A stretch of 64,000 nucleotides of DNA from Brevibacterium sp. XM4083 (GCF_006489205.2 NZ_VFYR02000003.1:613462-677461); one strand, 5' to 3'. Numbered from the stretch's first letter, positions 1 to 9,035 are shown. Notes: a model not told the origin generated them from the sequence alone. Numbers and translations: made by a program.

Positions 1-1
1 G

Positions 2-2404
2 AAGAATCTGCTCAACTACCCGCGTGCGGGCGTGAGCGGTTGGACGCGCTTCCTGCCGAGTCTTCGCATCCTCGTCGTCGGCGGCCTCAGCGCCGTCATC
101 CTCGGATGCATCGCATTCGCCATCGGCTATGCGACGACCGACATCCCGGAGCCGAACCTCGAGGCGACCGGTCAGACGTCGACGATCTACTACGCCGACG
201 GCAAGACGCCGATCGGCCACTACAAGATCGAGGACCGCAAGTCGGTGCCCATCGACGAGATCTCCGAACCGATGCAGAAGGCGGCGATCGCCGCGGAGGA
301 CACCTCGTTCTACGAGAACCGCGGCATCTCGGTCAAGGGTCTCTCCCGCGCCGTCGTCGGCGTCGTCACCAACCAGTACGCGGGCGGCGGGTCGACGATC
401 ACCCAGCAGTACGTGAAGAACTTCTACCTGACGAACGAGCACTCCCTCGACCGCAAGGTCAAGGAGATGTTCATCGCGCTCAAGATCGACCAGCAGCAGA
501 GCAAGGACGAGATCCTCGCGAACTACCTCAACACGATCTACCTCGGCCGCCGCTCGTACGGCGTCGAGGTCGCCAGCCAGAACTACTTCGGCAAGTCGGC
601 GAAGGACCTCGACGTCAGCGAGTCCGCGCTGCTCGCCGCGATGATCCAGCGCCCCGGCGCCGCGGACCCCGCGGAGGATCCGGGCGCCTACGAGGACCGC
701 TTCAACTACGTCATCAAGTCGATGGTCGACGAGGGCTTCATCACGCAGGAGCAGGCCGACCAGGTCGAGATGCCCGAGGTCCAGCCTCCGAGCAAGGAGG
801 ACTCCCTGAGCGGCCAGAAGGGCTACATGTGGGAGTACGTCCGCAAGGAGGCGATGGCCAAGCTCAACATCGATGAGTCGCAGCTCGATCGCGGCGGCTA
901 CAACATCGTCACGACCTTCGACGAAGACCGGATGAAGGAAGCCGAGAAGGCCATCGAGTCCCTGCCGAGCAACCAGCCGAAGGGACTCCAGGCCGGACTC
1001 GTCTCGATCGACCCGAAGACCGGTGGCATCGAGGCGTTCTACGGCGGCAAGAACTACCTCGACCAGGCGTTCAACACCTCGACCCAGGGACACGCGCAGG
1101 CGGGTTCGACATTCAAGCCCTTCGCTCTCGTGGCCGGCTTCGAGAACGGCGTGCGCCTGTCCGACCGCTACCCCGGCAGCCCGACGACGCTGAACAACGA
1201 CGGCACGCCGTGGGAGGTCAGCAACTTCGGCAACTCGAGTTACGGTCCGGTGACGCTGCTCAAGGCCACACAGTCCTCGATCAACACCGCGTACGCCGCG
1301 CTCAACGTCCAGGTCGGTCCCGACAAGACCGTCGACGTCGCGCAGCGGGCGGGCCTGAGCCCCAACTGCACGAAGGAGCAGATGGCCTCGGGTGACACGA
1401 GCAGCTGCACGATCGACCTCACGCCGAACGCCGCGAACGTCCTCGGCACCCCGAGCGTCAAGGTCATCGACATGGCGACGGCGTACGCGACGTTCGCCTC
1501 GAACGGCGTCCGCCACGAGACCCACTCGATCGAGTCGATCTCGAAGGACGGCGAAGAGGTCTACAAGGCCGACACCGAGGGCAAGCGAGTCTTCGACAAG
1601 GCCGTCGCAGCGGAGACCACCTACGCGCTCAGCCAGGTCGTCAACGGCGGTTCGGGCAGCTACGCACAGAACCTCGGTCGTCCCGCCGCCGGCAAGACCG
1701 GTACGTCGACGTCGAACAAGTCCGCCTGGTTCTCCGGCTACACCCCGCAGCTGGCGACCTCGGTCGTCCTCTACCGTGAGGTCGACGGCAAGTCGGTTCC
1801 GATCGGACCCTACGGCGGCCGCGGTGAGGTCACGGGTGGGTCGTTCCCGATCCAGGTGTGGACCGACTACATGAAGGCCGCCCTCGAGGGCACCGAGGTC
1901 GAGAAGTTCCCGAAGCGCGGAACTCTGCCCGAGGTGAAGAAGCCCGTCAACACGAACGCTCCTCCGGCCCCGCGTCCGCAGCCGAAGGACGACGGTGAGG
2001 ACACGAAGAAGAAGGCGCCGGTCGACGAACCGACGAAGAAGCCTGCCGACGACGAGAACAAGGACTCGGAGAAGGACAAGGACAAGGAGAAGGACGCCGA
2101 TTCGTCGTCCGACTCGAAGGACTCTGCCGACGGGTCGAAGGACAGCGAAGGCTCGAAGGACACCGGAGACACCGGAAACGACACCGGGTCGTCGACCGGC
2201 GGCGGTAACCGGGGCAACGAAGACGGCGGTGGCACGAGCACTGGTGGCTCGGGCTCCGGCGGCGGAGGTTCCAGCGACGGCGGAGGCGGCTCCGGCAGCG
2301 GCGGAGGCGGCGGCTCGGGTGGCGACACCGGCGGCGGCAACGGCTCCAGCGGTGGGGGCGGAAACGGCGGCTCCACTCGCGCCCCGGTCGCACCGGGCGG
2401 ATGA
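2..2404 (+). CDS. ponA: Class A penicillin-binding protein (5' end outside window)
   Basis: Bifunctional peptidoglycan glycosyltransferase/transpeptidase anchored in the cytoplasmic membrane. The frame is open from base 2, and the residues before the first internal start (GTG at 32) resemble the N-terminus of actinobacterial homologues, so the true start probably lies upstream. Counting from that GTG: one membrane helix at about residues 10-33; GT51 domain with catalytic Glu89 (AEDTSF) and the GGGSTITQQ segment; transpeptidase domain with S359-T-F-K, S416-I-N and K555-T-G-T. The last 150 or so residues are low complexity, first Pro/Lys/Asp/Ser rich, then almost pure Gly/Ser, giving a long flexible extracellular tail. 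Position upstream of a polytopic glycosyltransferase-like gene and rpsF matches mycobacterial ponA1 synteny. Family assignment is firm; the exact start is not. Confidence 0.93.
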   Translation, partial: KNLLNYPRAGVSGWTRFLPSLRILVVGGLSAVILGCIAFAIGYATTDIPEPNLEATGQTSTIYYADGKTPIGHYKIEDRKSVPIDEISEPMQKAAIAAEDTSFYENRGISVKGLSRAVVGVVTNQYAGGGSTITQQYVKNFYLTNEHSLDRKVKEMFIALKIDQQQSKDEILANYLNTIYLGRRSYGVEVASQNYFGKSAKDLDVSESALLAAMIQRPGAADPAEDPGAYEDRFNYVIKSMVDEGFITQEQADQVEMPEVQPPSKEDSLSGQKGYMWEYVRKEAMAKLNIDESQLDRGGYNIVTTFDEDRMKEAEKAIESLPSNQPKGLQAGLVSIDPKTGGIEAFYGGKNYLDQAFNTSTQGHAQAGSTFKPFALVAGFENGVRLSDRYPGSPTTLNNDGTPWEVSNFGNSSYGPVTLLKATQSSINTAYAALNVQVGPDKTVDVAQRAGLSPNCTKEQMASGDTSSCTIDLTPNAANVLGTPSVKVIDMATAYATFASNGVRHETHSIESISKDGEEVYKADTEGKRVFDKAVAAETTYALSQVVNGGSGSYAQNLGRPAAGKTGTSTSNKSAWFSGYTPQLATSVVLYREVDGKSVPIGPYGGRGEVTGGSFPIQVWTDYMKAALEGTEVEKFPKRGTLPEVKKPVNTNAPPAPRPQPKDDGEDTKKKAPVDEPTKKPADDENKDSEKDKDKEKDADSSSDSKDSADGSKDSEGSKDTGDTGNDTGSSTGGGNRGNEDGGGTSTGGSGSGGGGSSDGGGGSGSGGGGGSGGDTGGGNGSSGGGGNGGSTRAPVAPGG

Positions 2405-2441
2405 TTCCGCTCGGGGAAGCCGTGACCGGTAACCTCTGAAT

Positions 2442-3812
2442 ATGCCTTTGAACCACGCCACCCGGATCGCCGAGCCTCTGCTCGGCGGTCCGGACGGCAT
2501 TCACCGCGGTGTCGCCTCGACGGTGTATCGGCGCACTCAGGCCTATGTCCTCGCCGGCGTCCTCGGAGTGACGACGTTCCTCGCGCTCGCCCTCCAGGCC
2601 CCGTGCCTGAGCTCGGGCTACCAGCAGCCGAGTGCCGCGGCCAGGATGTGCGCCGGGCCCCTCTCCGCGTCGTTCCTCGGTCAGCTCAACCCGCAGGCGG
2701 TGGGCCGGGCGGAAGGCGGACTCGCCGACCTCTCGGTCATCGACGCCCGCCTCGTCGGTCTCTTCCGGCTCGTCACCGACGACGTCTCCGTGTTCATGAC
2801 GTTTGTCCTCCTCATCAACGTGTTCGCCGTCGCGGCGATCGGCGTCGCCCTCCTCGTGCTCGCGCGGCAGCGGGCCTGGCTCGTCGCCGTCTTCGCCTCA
2901 CCGGCGATCCTCTTCACCCTCGGCTCGACGCTCGATCCGCTCGCCCTGGCGCTCAGCCTCTGGGCGGTCGTCCTCGTCGCTGCCCCCGCACCGGTGACAC
3001 CGCAGCCGTGGCTGGCGGGGATCCTGCTCGGCATCGCCACGTTCATCAACCCGCTCGCCCTCCTCGTCCTCGCCGCGCTCACCCTCTCCGGGCTCCACCC
3101 TGCCGGGCGGCTCGCCCCGCGCAGCCCGCTGATGATGATCGCGACCGCGACGATCACCTCGGCGCTCCTCCTCATCGCCGACGGCACCGCGCTCAGTCGG
3201 ATCGTCCACTGGACGACCGACGCGATCGACGGCGGCTCGTTCGCCTCGATCCTCCTCATGGCCCGCATCGGGAACGCGGAGACGTGGGCGATGGTGTGGA
3301 TCGTCGTCAGCGGACTGGCAGTGCTCGCCGTCGGCGCGGCGATGGTCGTCGTCTCCCGGCGCGGCATCGATCCCGCTGTCGCCGCCTGCCTGCTCATCGG
3401 TGCGGTGCTCGTGTTCGCTCCCGGGCTCATGCCGTGGGATTCGCTGTGGATCCTGCCGTTCCTCGCCCTCGCTGTCTCGCGCTGGTGGGTGCTCATCGCC
3501 TGGGCGCTCGTCGAGGCGGTCTTCGCCGTCGCGATCCAGCTCGGCGACATCGCCGCGAGCGAGCCGGACAAAGCTCTCGAACCCTCGTTCATCGCGCTCT
3601 TCGCGCTGCTCCGGCTCTTCGTCCTCATCATGGTCGTCGTCTTCGCCGGGGAGAACCTCCACCGGCGGCGCATCCGCGGGCAGCTGCGCGACGGTGGGCC
3701 GCCTCGGCGCAGCGACGCCGACGATCCCCGACCGGAGCCCGCGGTCGCCGGGAACGGTGAGCCGCCTCGGCGCGGGGACGGACCGGACGAGGGGCAGCCA
3801 GGGCACGGATGA
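2442..3812 (+). CDS. Polytopic membrane protein, GT87/mannosyltransferase-like
   Basis: A 456-residue integral membrane protein with about ten hydrophobic segments between residues 30 and 400, a first extracytoplasmic loop of about 60 residues (with the Cys-containing stretch APCLSSGYQQ), and a charged, Pro/Arg/Asp-rich cytoplasmic tail. In actinobacteria the gene between ponA and rpsF encodes a GT87-type (DUF2029) polyprenol-phosphate-dependent glycosyltransferase homologue; that placement, more than any catalytic motif I can see, supports the call. The gene follows the PBP by 37 bases and is probably cotranscribed with it. The substrate is unknown. Start ATG chosen; there is no strong ribosome binding site, and a later start is possible. 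Confidence 0.7.
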   Translation: MPLNHATRIAEPLLGGPDGIHRGVASTVYRRTQAYVLAGVLGVTTFLALALQAPCLSSGYQQPSAAARMCAGPLSASFLGQLNPQAVGRAEGGLADLSVIDARLVGLFRLVTDDVSVFMTFVLLINVFAVAAIGVALLVLARQRAWLVAVFASPAILFTLGSTLDPLALALSLWAVVLVAAPAPVTPQPWLAGILLGIATFINPLALLVLAALTLSGLHPAGRLAPRSPLMMIATATITSALLLIADGTALSRIVHWTTDAIDGGSFASILLMARIGNAETWAMVWIVVSGLAVLAVGAAMVVVSRRGIDPAVAACLLIGAVLVFAPGLMPWDSLWILPFLALAVSRWWVLIAWALVEAVFAVAIQLGDIAASEPDKALEPSFIALFALLRLFVLIMVVVFAGENLHRRRIRGQLRDGGPPRRSDADDPRPEPAVAGNGEPPRRGDGPDEGQPGHG

Positions 3813-3817
3813 CCGAC

Positions 3818-3847
3818 ATGACAGCCTGCGGGGCCGTCGCGTAGAAT
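3818..3847 (+). promoter_or_regulatory. Predicted sigma-70-type promoter of the rpsF operon
   Basis: ATGACA (3818-3823) and TAGAAT (3842-3847) are separated by 18 bases, about 110 bases ahead of rpsF, giving a leader of roughly 105 nt. Prediction from sequence only. Confidence 0.55.
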
Positions 3848-3911
3848 AGTGAGGTCTGTTCTCATTTCGCACACCGGTGCGAAGGCGGAACGGCAACGCA
3901 TTTACCCTCCT

Positions 3912-3930
3912 GCCATGGACCGACCATGGC
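3912..3930 (+). promoter_or_regulatory. Leader hairpin with CCG in the loop, upstream of rpsF
   Basis: A 7-bp perfect stem (GCCATGG/CCATGGC) encloses the loop ACCGA, ending 28 bases before the rpsF start. Many bacteria autoregulate rpsF operons by binding the S6:S18 complex to a leader structure that presents a CCG motif. This hairpin presents CCG and lies in the right leader, so it is a candidate for that control. Identity as the known S6:S18 motif is inferred, not tested. Confidence 0.4.
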
Positions 3931-3958
3931 CGCTGAGACCAGAGGAGGTGGGTGACAC

Positions 3959-4249
3959 ATGCGTCATTACGAGCTCATGCTCATTCTCGACAACGACCTC
4001 GAAGAGCGGACGTTGGCTGACACCGTGAACAACCTGATCAAGGTTGTCCCGGCCGAGAAGGGAACCGTCGACAACGTGGACATCTGGGGACGTCGGCGCT
4101 TCGCCTACGAGATCCAGAAGAAGTCCGAAGGCTACTACGTCGTGGTGGATTTCCACGCGGAGCCGGCCACGACCAAGGAACTCGATCGCCAGCTCGGACT
4201 CAACGAGTCCGTTCTGCGCACCAAGATCCTCCGCCCGGACGCCAAGTAA
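3959..4249 (+). CDS. rpsF: 30S ribosomal protein S6
   Basis: S6 binds the central domain of 16S rRNA as a heterodimer with S18. The 96-residue product opens with [11 protein letters not shown] and contains the conserved GRRRFAYEI segment. Length is normal for an S6 without a long tail. A strong ribosome binding site (AGAGGAGG) precedes the ATG. It is first in the rpsF-ssb-rpsR-rplI operon, with a 32-base gap to ssb. Confidence 0.97.
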   Translation: MRHYELMLILDNDLEERTLADTVNNLIKVVPAEKGTVDNVDIWGRRRFAYEIQKKSEGYYVVVDFHAEPATTKELDRQLGLNESVLRTKILRPDAK

Positions 4250-4281
4250 GCGTCACGCGACCTCGCTGACAGGAGCATTCA

Positions 4282-4902
4282 ATGGCAGGCGAAACAGTCA
4301 TCACGGTCGTCGGGAACCTGACAAGCGATCCCGAACTGCGCTTCACACCCAATGGTGCTGCAGTCGCGAACTTCACCGTGGCCTCGACGCCGCGCATCTT
4401 CGATCGTCAGTCCAACGAGTTCAAGGACGGGGAGACCCTGTTCCTGCGCTGCTCGGTCTGGCGTGAAATGGGCGAGAACGTCGCCGAATCGCTGCAGCGG
4501 GGCACACGGGTCATCGTGCAGGGCCGACTGAAGTCGCGCTCGTTCGAGACCAAGGAAGGCGAGAAGCGCACGGTCATGGAGCTGGACGTCGACGAAGTCG
4601 GCCCCAGCCTGCGCCGTGCCACCGCGCAGGTCTCGAAGAACGAACGCGGCGGAGGCGGATTCTCCGGAGGTGGCGGCTACGGCGGCAACCAGCAGGGTGG
4701 CGGCCAGCAGGGCGGCTACCAGCAGCAGTCGTCGGGCTGGGGCAACAACCCGCAGCAGGGCAACCAGCAGCAGGGTGGTCAGCGCCAGGGCGGCTACAAC
4801 CAGGGGAACAACGGTCCGGGCAACGACCCGTGGGCATCATCGAGTCCGCAGAACGACAACGGCGGCTGGGGCAACCCCGGCGCCGACGAACCGCCGTTCT
4901 GA
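4282..4902 (+). CDS. ssb: Single-stranded DNA-binding protein
   Basis: A 206-residue SSB: N-terminal OB fold (residues 1 to about 110, beginning [14 protein letters not shown]), then a long Gly/Gln/Asn-rich linker, ending in the acidic tip GADEPPF that recruits replication and repair proteins. It coats single-stranded DNA in replication, recombination and repair. The spacer AGGAGCATTCA ahead of ATG is a clear ribosome binding site. Placement between S6 and S18 genes is the ancestral arrangement. The Gln-rich linker is typical of actinobacterial SSB. Confidence 0.97.
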   Translation: MAGETVITVVGNLTSDPELRFTPNGAAVANFTVASTPRIFDRQSNEFKDGETLFLRCSVWREMGENVAESLQRGTRVIVQGRLKSRSFETKEGEKRTVMELDVDEVGPSLRRATAQVSKNERGGGGFSGGGGYGGNQQGGGQQGGYQQQSSGWGNNPQQGNQQQGGQRQGGYNQGNNGPGNDPWASSSPQNDNGGWGNPGADEPPF

Positions 4903-4937
4903 TCCACGCACAGACATTTCTCACACAGGAGATACTC

Positions 4938-5177
4938 ATGGCAAAGCCAGAGATCCGGAAGCCTATCAAGAAGAAGGCGAATCCGCTCAAGAAGGGCGAA
5001 GCGGCGAACATCAACTACAAGGACACCGCAACGCTCCGCAAGTTCATTTCTGACCGTGGCAAGATCCGTGCACGTCGCGTCACCGGCGTGACCGTGCAGG
5101 AACAGCGCGTCATCGCGAAGGCCGTGAAGAACGCCCGCGAGATGGCACTCCTGCCCTACTCGAGCTCTGCTCGCTGA
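4938..5177 (+). CDS. rpsR: 30S ribosomal protein S18, cysteine-free type
   Basis: A 79-residue S18 (contains [12 protein letters not shown] and [11 protein letters not shown]). ATG at 4938 is chosen because an AGGAG site lies seven bases before it and the product then has the normal S18 N-terminus MAKPEIRK; longer frames run into ssb. The Cys residues that form the zinc site in C+ S18 proteins (normally just before YKDT and shortly after the RRVTG segment) are absent, so this is the zinc-independent C- form. In several actinobacteria the C- form is a Zur-controlled extra copy. Here it sits in the main operon, so it may be the principal S18. Confidence 0.95.
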   Translation: MAKPEIRKPIKKKANPLKKGEAANINYKDTATLRKFISDRGKIRARRVTGVTVQEQRVIAKAVKNAREMALLPYSSSAR

Positions 5178-5193
5178 TCGGAGGAGAACAGAC

Positions 5194-5652
5194 ATGCCTA
5201 ACCGCAAAGTGATTCTCACCCAGGAAGTCGACGGCCTCGGTGCCGCCGGCGACATCGTCGACGTGCGCGCCGGTTACGCGCGCAACCTGCTCGTTCCCCG
5301 CGGCTGGGCCACCCCGTGGACCCAGGGTGCGGAGAAGCAGATCGTCGCCCTCCGCAAGGCCCGCCAGGCCAAGCAGATCGCCGATCACGACGAAGCTGTC
5401 CGCGTCAAGGAGCAGCTCGAGACGACGAGCGCCCGCATCGAGCTCAAGGCCGGGAAGAACGGTCGCCTCTTCGGCGCCGTCACCCCCGCCCTGGTCGCCG
5501 AGGCGCTCCAGACCGCAACCGGACACGACTTCGATCGTCGTCAGGTCGCGCTCACCGGTCATGTCAAGACCCCCGGCAGCTACACCGCTGTCGTGCGCGT
5601 CAACGACGACATCACCGCGAACGCCAAGTTCGACGTCATCGGCAAGGCCTGA
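5194..5652 (+). CDS. rplI: 50S ribosomal protein L9
   Basis: A 152-residue L9: N-terminal rRNA-binding domain with GYARNLLVPRG, a connecting helix rich in Lys/Glu/Gln (roughly residues 40-75), and a C-terminal domain. GGAGGAG lies ahead of the ATG and the gap from rpsR is 16 bases. It is last in the ribosomal operon, which ends at the hairpin at 5759. Confidence 0.97.
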   Translation: MPNRKVILTQEVDGLGAAGDIVDVRAGYARNLLVPRGWATPWTQGAEKQIVALRKARQAKQIADHDEAVRVKEQLETTSARIELKAGKNGRLFGAVTPALVAEALQTATGHDFDRRQVALTGHVKTPGSYTAVVRVNDDITANAKFDVIGKA

Positions 5653-5758
5653 GCCGCTTCGGCTGAGTCCGCTGCCGGCGGTCCGCGCTCGCTGTATGCG
5701 GGTTCGGACCGCTGGTGTCGGGCCGCTTCCGATCCGGGTCAGCTGAGCGCTGACACGA

Positions 5759-5798
5759 CGAACGCCGGGTGCTCCCCTCTGGGGGCACCCGGCGTTCG
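5759..5798 (+). terminator. Strong hairpin terminator after rplI
   Basis: An 18-bp stem with one G-T wobble and a CTCT loop. No U-tract follows, which is common in high-GC actinobacteria. It closes the rpsF-rplI operon. Confidence 0.8.
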
Positions 5799-5887
5799 CG
5801 CATTCTCGGGGCGGGAATATTCTCGGACGATCATGGTTTCAATCTATAACGGGGTGACAAAAAGTAACCCCAGGAGAAAGGAACACC

Positions 5888-6571
5888 ATGACCGACATCG
5901 GTCCCGCGAACTTCAACGGCGCTCGCCCAGTCATCGATCCCGAGAATGCCGTCCTGCTCATGATCGACCATCAGAGCGGACTCTTCCAGACGGTCAAGGA
6001 CATGCCCATGACGACCCTGCGCCGTCATGCGGCCGCGCTGGCGAAGATCGCCTCGCTCGCTGACATCCCGGTCATCACGACCGCCTCGGTGCCTCAGGGA
6101 CCCAACGGTCCGCTGATCCCGGAGATCCACGAGAACGCACCCCATGCGCAGTACGTCGGACGCAAGGGCGAGATCAACGCGTGGGAGAACCCGGACTTCG
6201 TTGCGGCCGTCAAGGCGACGGGCAGGAAGCAGCTCATCATCGCCGGCACCATCACCAGCGTGTGCATGGCCTTCCCCGCGATCAGCGCCGTCGCCGACGG
6301 ATTCCAGGTCTTCGCGGTCGTCGACACCTCGGGCACCTACTCGAAGATGGCCGAGGAGATCACCCTGGCGCGCATCGTCCAGGCCGGCGTCGTGCCGATC
6401 GATGTGGCGGCAGTGGCGTCCGAGCTCCAGCACACGTGGAATCGCGAGGACGGCGGCGAATGGGCACAGGTCTACACGCAGATCTTCCCCGAGTACCAGC
6501 TGCTCATCGAAAGCTACGCCAAGGCCCAGGAGGTCGAGCGCACGCAGGAGACTGCTGACAACATGAAGTGA
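5888..6571 (+). CDS. Isochorismatase-family hydrolase (YcaC-like)
   Basis: A 227-residue cysteine hydrolase of the isochorismatase superfamily. The predicted triad is Asp in LLMIDHQSG, Lys in GRKGEINAW, and Cys in GTITSVCMAF. The substrate is unknown; YcaC-type members act on amides or related small molecules. Ribosome binding site CAGGAGAAAGG precedes ATG. The leader contains GGGGT and ACCCC flanking a short A-rich spacer, a possible operator. The hairpin at 6675 lies downstream, with the HxlR regulator gene convergent beyond it. No signal peptide; cytoplasmic. Confidence 0.88.
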   Translation: MTDIGPANFNGARPVIDPENAVLLMIDHQSGLFQTVKDMPMTTLRRHAAALAKIASLADIPVITTASVPQGPNGPLIPEIHENAPHAQYVGRKGEINAWENPDFVAAVKATGRKQLIIAGTITSVCMAFPAISAVADGFQVFAVVDTSGTYSKMAEEITLARIVQAGVVPIDVAAVASELQHTWNREDGGEWAQVYTQIFPEYQLLIESYAKAQEVERTQETADNMK

Positions 6572-6674
6572 GAATCGACTCGCTGAGGTGATGTCGGACT
6601 TGCTGACGCGAGCTCGGCGTGGGCGGGACCCGGTGAGAGGGCATGCCCGCGGTGCCAGTGCGAGGTACAGGGAG

Positions 6675-6704
6675 GCAGCGGCCGGTCGGATGACCGGCCG
6701 CTGC
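6675..6704. terminator. Bidirectional hairpin terminator
   Basis: A perfect 13-bp stem with a 4-base loop lies between the convergent YcaC-like and HxlR genes and could serve both. The remaining sequence at 6572-6772 holds no gene I can support. Confidence 0.75.
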
Positions 6705-6772
6705 GTCGTTCTCTGGGGGTCTGGGCCGTCGTGAGGTCTGAACCGTCCTCTGGCGCTGAGGGCGCTCAGCCC

Positions 6773-7108
6773 TCAGGGCTCGTCGGGCTCGGCGTCCATC
6801 TCCTGCGCCCAGGTGCGGAGGGCATCGAAGGCCGGGCGCAGACGGAGTCCGCGCGGCGTGAGCGCATAGGTCACGGTGATCGGGGGGCCGGTGTCGACCT
6901 GGCGTTCGACGAGCCCAAGACCTTCGAGCTCACGCAGCCGTTCGCCGAGGACCTTGTTCGACAGGCCCTCGACACCGCGCTCCAACTCGCTGAACCGGGC
7001 AGGCCCTTGGAGGAGCAGGTCGATGATGAGCCCGCTCCAGCGCTTTCCCAGCACCCTCCACGCGCGGTCGGTCGAGGTGCAGAGGTCGGTACCCAGCACG
7101 TCAGCCAT
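6773..7108 (-). CDS. HxlR-family transcriptional regulator
   Basis: A 111-residue winged-helix protein of the HxlR/MarR-like type, starting MADVLGTDLC with the conserved N-terminal Cys, then RVLGKRWSGLIID, the recognition region LSNKVLGERLREL and the wing ERQVDTGPPITVTYALT. The ATG at 7108 gives the usual family N-terminus; longer frames add an unlikely leader. HxlR proteins often sense electrophiles or oxidants through the Cys. It is divergent from the DUF1345 gene and convergent with the YcaC-like gene, either of which could be its target. Target and signal are not visible. Confidence 0.88.
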   Translation of the reverse strand: MADVLGTDLCTSTDRAWRVLGKRWSGLIIDLLLQGPARFSELERGVEGLSNKVLGERLRELEGLGLVERQVDTGPPITVTYALTPRGLRLRPAFDALRTWAQEMDAEPDEP

Positions 7109-7323
7109 GGCATCAGAATACCAAGGCGGCCGTTCGTCGATTCCGGGCCGGTGCGCGGCTGAATTCGAGGTCGTCACTGTCGACGGCCCAAACAAATGCC
7201 TGTCTGTGAGTCGGGTGAGATTCGGCTGTGGTGTGGCAGAGTGTTCTCGTAAGCCGCATTGCCGCCACCGGCGCTGCCGGCTCGCCGCCCATCCTCAACC
7301 CACTCGAACGGAGAAGCCACCCG

Positions 7324-7959
7324 ATGAAGAAGTTCCTCATCAGCGCGACGGGCCGTCTCATCGCGTCCATCATCATCGGCATCATCGTCGGCTCGATCGT
7401 CGGCGCCTTCACCTCCACGGGCGACGGCTTCCTCGTCGGCATCTCGACGGCCACGACGTTCTTCGTGCTCGTGGGCACCGCCGCCCTGTGGCCGATGTCG
7501 TCGGAGGAGACGAAGTCGAACGCGAGCCGCGAGGACTTCAACCCCGTCCTCGACGAGGTGGTCATCACGATCGCCCAGCTCTGCGGCCTCGGCGGCATCG
7601 TCCTTCTCCAGGTCGTCGGCGGATCGCAGGCCGGCAACTGGGAAGCCGCGATCGCCCTCCTCGGCGTCTTCATGTCGTGGGCCGGCCTGCAGATCCTCTA
7701 CAGCGCCCGCTACGCGTACATGTACTTCGGGGACGGCACCCCCGGCGGCATCGACTTCAACTCCGACCGCGTCCCCAACTACAAGGACTTCCTCTACTTC
7801 GGCTACGCCGTCGGCATGACCTTCGGCGTCACCGACACCTCGGTCTCCGATACGCAGATCCGCGCCGTCGTCCTGCGCCACAGCCTCCTGTCCTACGTCT
7901 TCAACGCCGTCATCCTCGCTACGGCGATCAACCTCGTCGTCGGCGTCTTCTCGAACTGA
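7324..7959 (+). CDS. DUF1345 membrane protein
   Basis: A 211-residue integral membrane protein with about five to six helices. Family hallmarks are the segments YSARYAYMYF, NYKDFLYFGYAVGMTF and DTSVSDTQIR, and the terminal helix. ATG at 7324 is preceded by GGAG and gives the typical N-terminus (MKKFLISATGR). No function is established for the family. The gene is monocistronic and ends before the large hairpin at 8083. The 215-base region between it and the divergent HxlR gene should hold both promoters. Confidence 0.8.
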   Translation: MKKFLISATGRLIASIIIGIIVGSIVGAFTSTGDGFLVGISTATTFFVLVGTAALWPMSSEETKSNASREDFNPVLDEVVITIAQLCGLGGIVLLQVVGGSQAGNWEAAIALLGVFMSWAGLQILYSARYAYMYFGDGTPGGIDFNSDRVPNYKDFLYFGYAVGMTFGVTDTSVSDTQIRAVVLRHSLLSYVFNAVILATAINLVVGVFSN

Positions 7960-8082
7960 GAGCGTGGTCGCACGGCCCTGGGGCTGGACGTGGCTGGTGT
8001 GGGAGGACGACCGCGGGTCGCACGGCCGGGGCGCCGGGGCGTCGGATCAACCTGCGCGCGCTGACTTCGGCCGGGCTTCCCG

Positions 8083-8130
8083 AGGTGGATCCCGCTCGAC
8101 TTCTGGCTCGATCTCGAGCGGGATCCACCT
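8083..8130. terminator. 17-bp perfect inverted repeat, bidirectional terminator
   Basis: Arms 8083-8099 and 8114-8130 are perfectly complementary with a 14-base loop. It lies between the convergent DUF1345 and DUF488 genes, so termination from both sides is the simplest reading. Confidence 0.75.
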
Positions 8131-8173
8131 GGCAAGCAGAGCCGAGGGGTGTGTGCGGAGCTGCTGGGGTGTC

Positions 8174-8809
8174 TCACTGCTCCGGGTAGGTGATGCGGAC
8201 GTCGGTGGAGTCCTCGCGATCGCCCGGGGTCACGAAATCCGCGCCGCTACCGGGCGCTCCCTCGATGACCGCACCGGAACTGAGCACCGCCTCGGCGGTC
8301 TGACCGGGCCCGAGGACATGGAGAACCTCGCGGTCGTGCGCGAGCAGATAGTCGGCGATGATGCGCCGATGACAGCGCCACCACACGGCTTCCGAGCACA
8401 TCACCGCGCACCGCCGCTCATCGCCCCAGTCCAGCAGCACGGCGATGTCGGCGGCGAACTCCGTGCCGAGGGCGTGGTCGGCATAGTTGTGGAAGCTGCG
8501 GTTCTCCCACCACGCGTTGACCGTGAACGGCACGTCCCGGCTGACGAGGCGCCGCCCGGTGAGACCGTCGAGCCGGCGCAGTTCGATGCCGACCGCGGCC
8601 AGCGCATCGCCGAGCACATCCTCGTTGAACTGCGGATTCGCGTTCGACCCGGGCAGCTTGCGGACGTCGACGACCACCTCGGCGCCGGAGTCGCGGAGCA
8701 GGTCGATGAACTCCTCGAGCGAGCGGTTCGAATGGCCGATCGTGAGGAAGTCCGGCACCGAGGCGGGCCCTGTGCGGGCGGGCTCCCGGTCCGGCTCGTC
8801 GGCGGTCAT
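8174..8809 (-). CDS. DUF488-family protein
   Basis: A 211-residue cytoplasmic protein with the DUF488 pattern: TIGHSNRSLEEF near the N-terminus, then VVVDVRKLPGSN, and a C-terminal Cys segment (AVMCSEAVWWRCHRRIIADYL). The family is thought to be nucleic-acid or nucleotide related, but no reaction is established. Its start overlaps the stop of the DUF2945 gene by four bases, so the two are translationally coupled. The first 17 residues precede the domain and a later start is possible. Confidence 0.82.
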   Translation of the reverse strand: MTADEPDREPARTGPASVPDFLTIGHSNRSLEEFIDLLRDSGAEVVVDVRKLPGSNANPQFNEDVLGDALAAVGIELRRLDGLTGRRLVSRDVPFTVNAWWENRSFHNYADHALGTEFAADIAVLLDWGDERRCAVMCSEAVWWRCHRRIIADYLLAHDREVLHVLGPGQTAEAVLSSGAVIEGAPGSGADFVTPGDREDSTDVRITYPEQ

Positions 8810-9024
8810 TCGCCGTCGATGAGGTGAAGCGCGCTGCCCTTGTGCGCGGCGATGTGATCGGTCCTGTCGCTCTTGATCTCGTACTGCGGGTCAGCCTCCG
8901 AGGCGCGGTGAGTGTGGCCCTTGTACTCGAAGTCCGAGGTGTGGACCCTGATGATGTGGCCGGAGACCTCGCCGGCCTCGGAGTTCCATCCGACGTGATC
9001 GCCGACGGAGAATGCGTGTGCCAT
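8806..9024 (-). CDS. Small DUF2945 (Tudor-like) protein
   Basis: A 72-residue soluble protein starting MAHAFSVGDHVGWNSEAGEV, with the GxVxGxIxxV pattern and the C-terminal YEIKSDRTDHIAAHKG segment of the DUF2945 / hypervirulence-associated Tudor-fold family. AAGGAGATCGAC precedes ATG. It is the middle gene of a three-gene minus-strand operon (9446 to 8174). Function unknown; the fold suggests a small protein- or nucleic-acid-binding module. Confidence 0.8.
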   Translation of the reverse strand: MAHAFSVGDHVGWNSEAGEVSGHIIRVHTSDFEYKGHTHRASEADPQYEIKSDRTDHIAAHKGSALHLIDGE

Positions 9025-9035
9025 GTCGATCTCCT

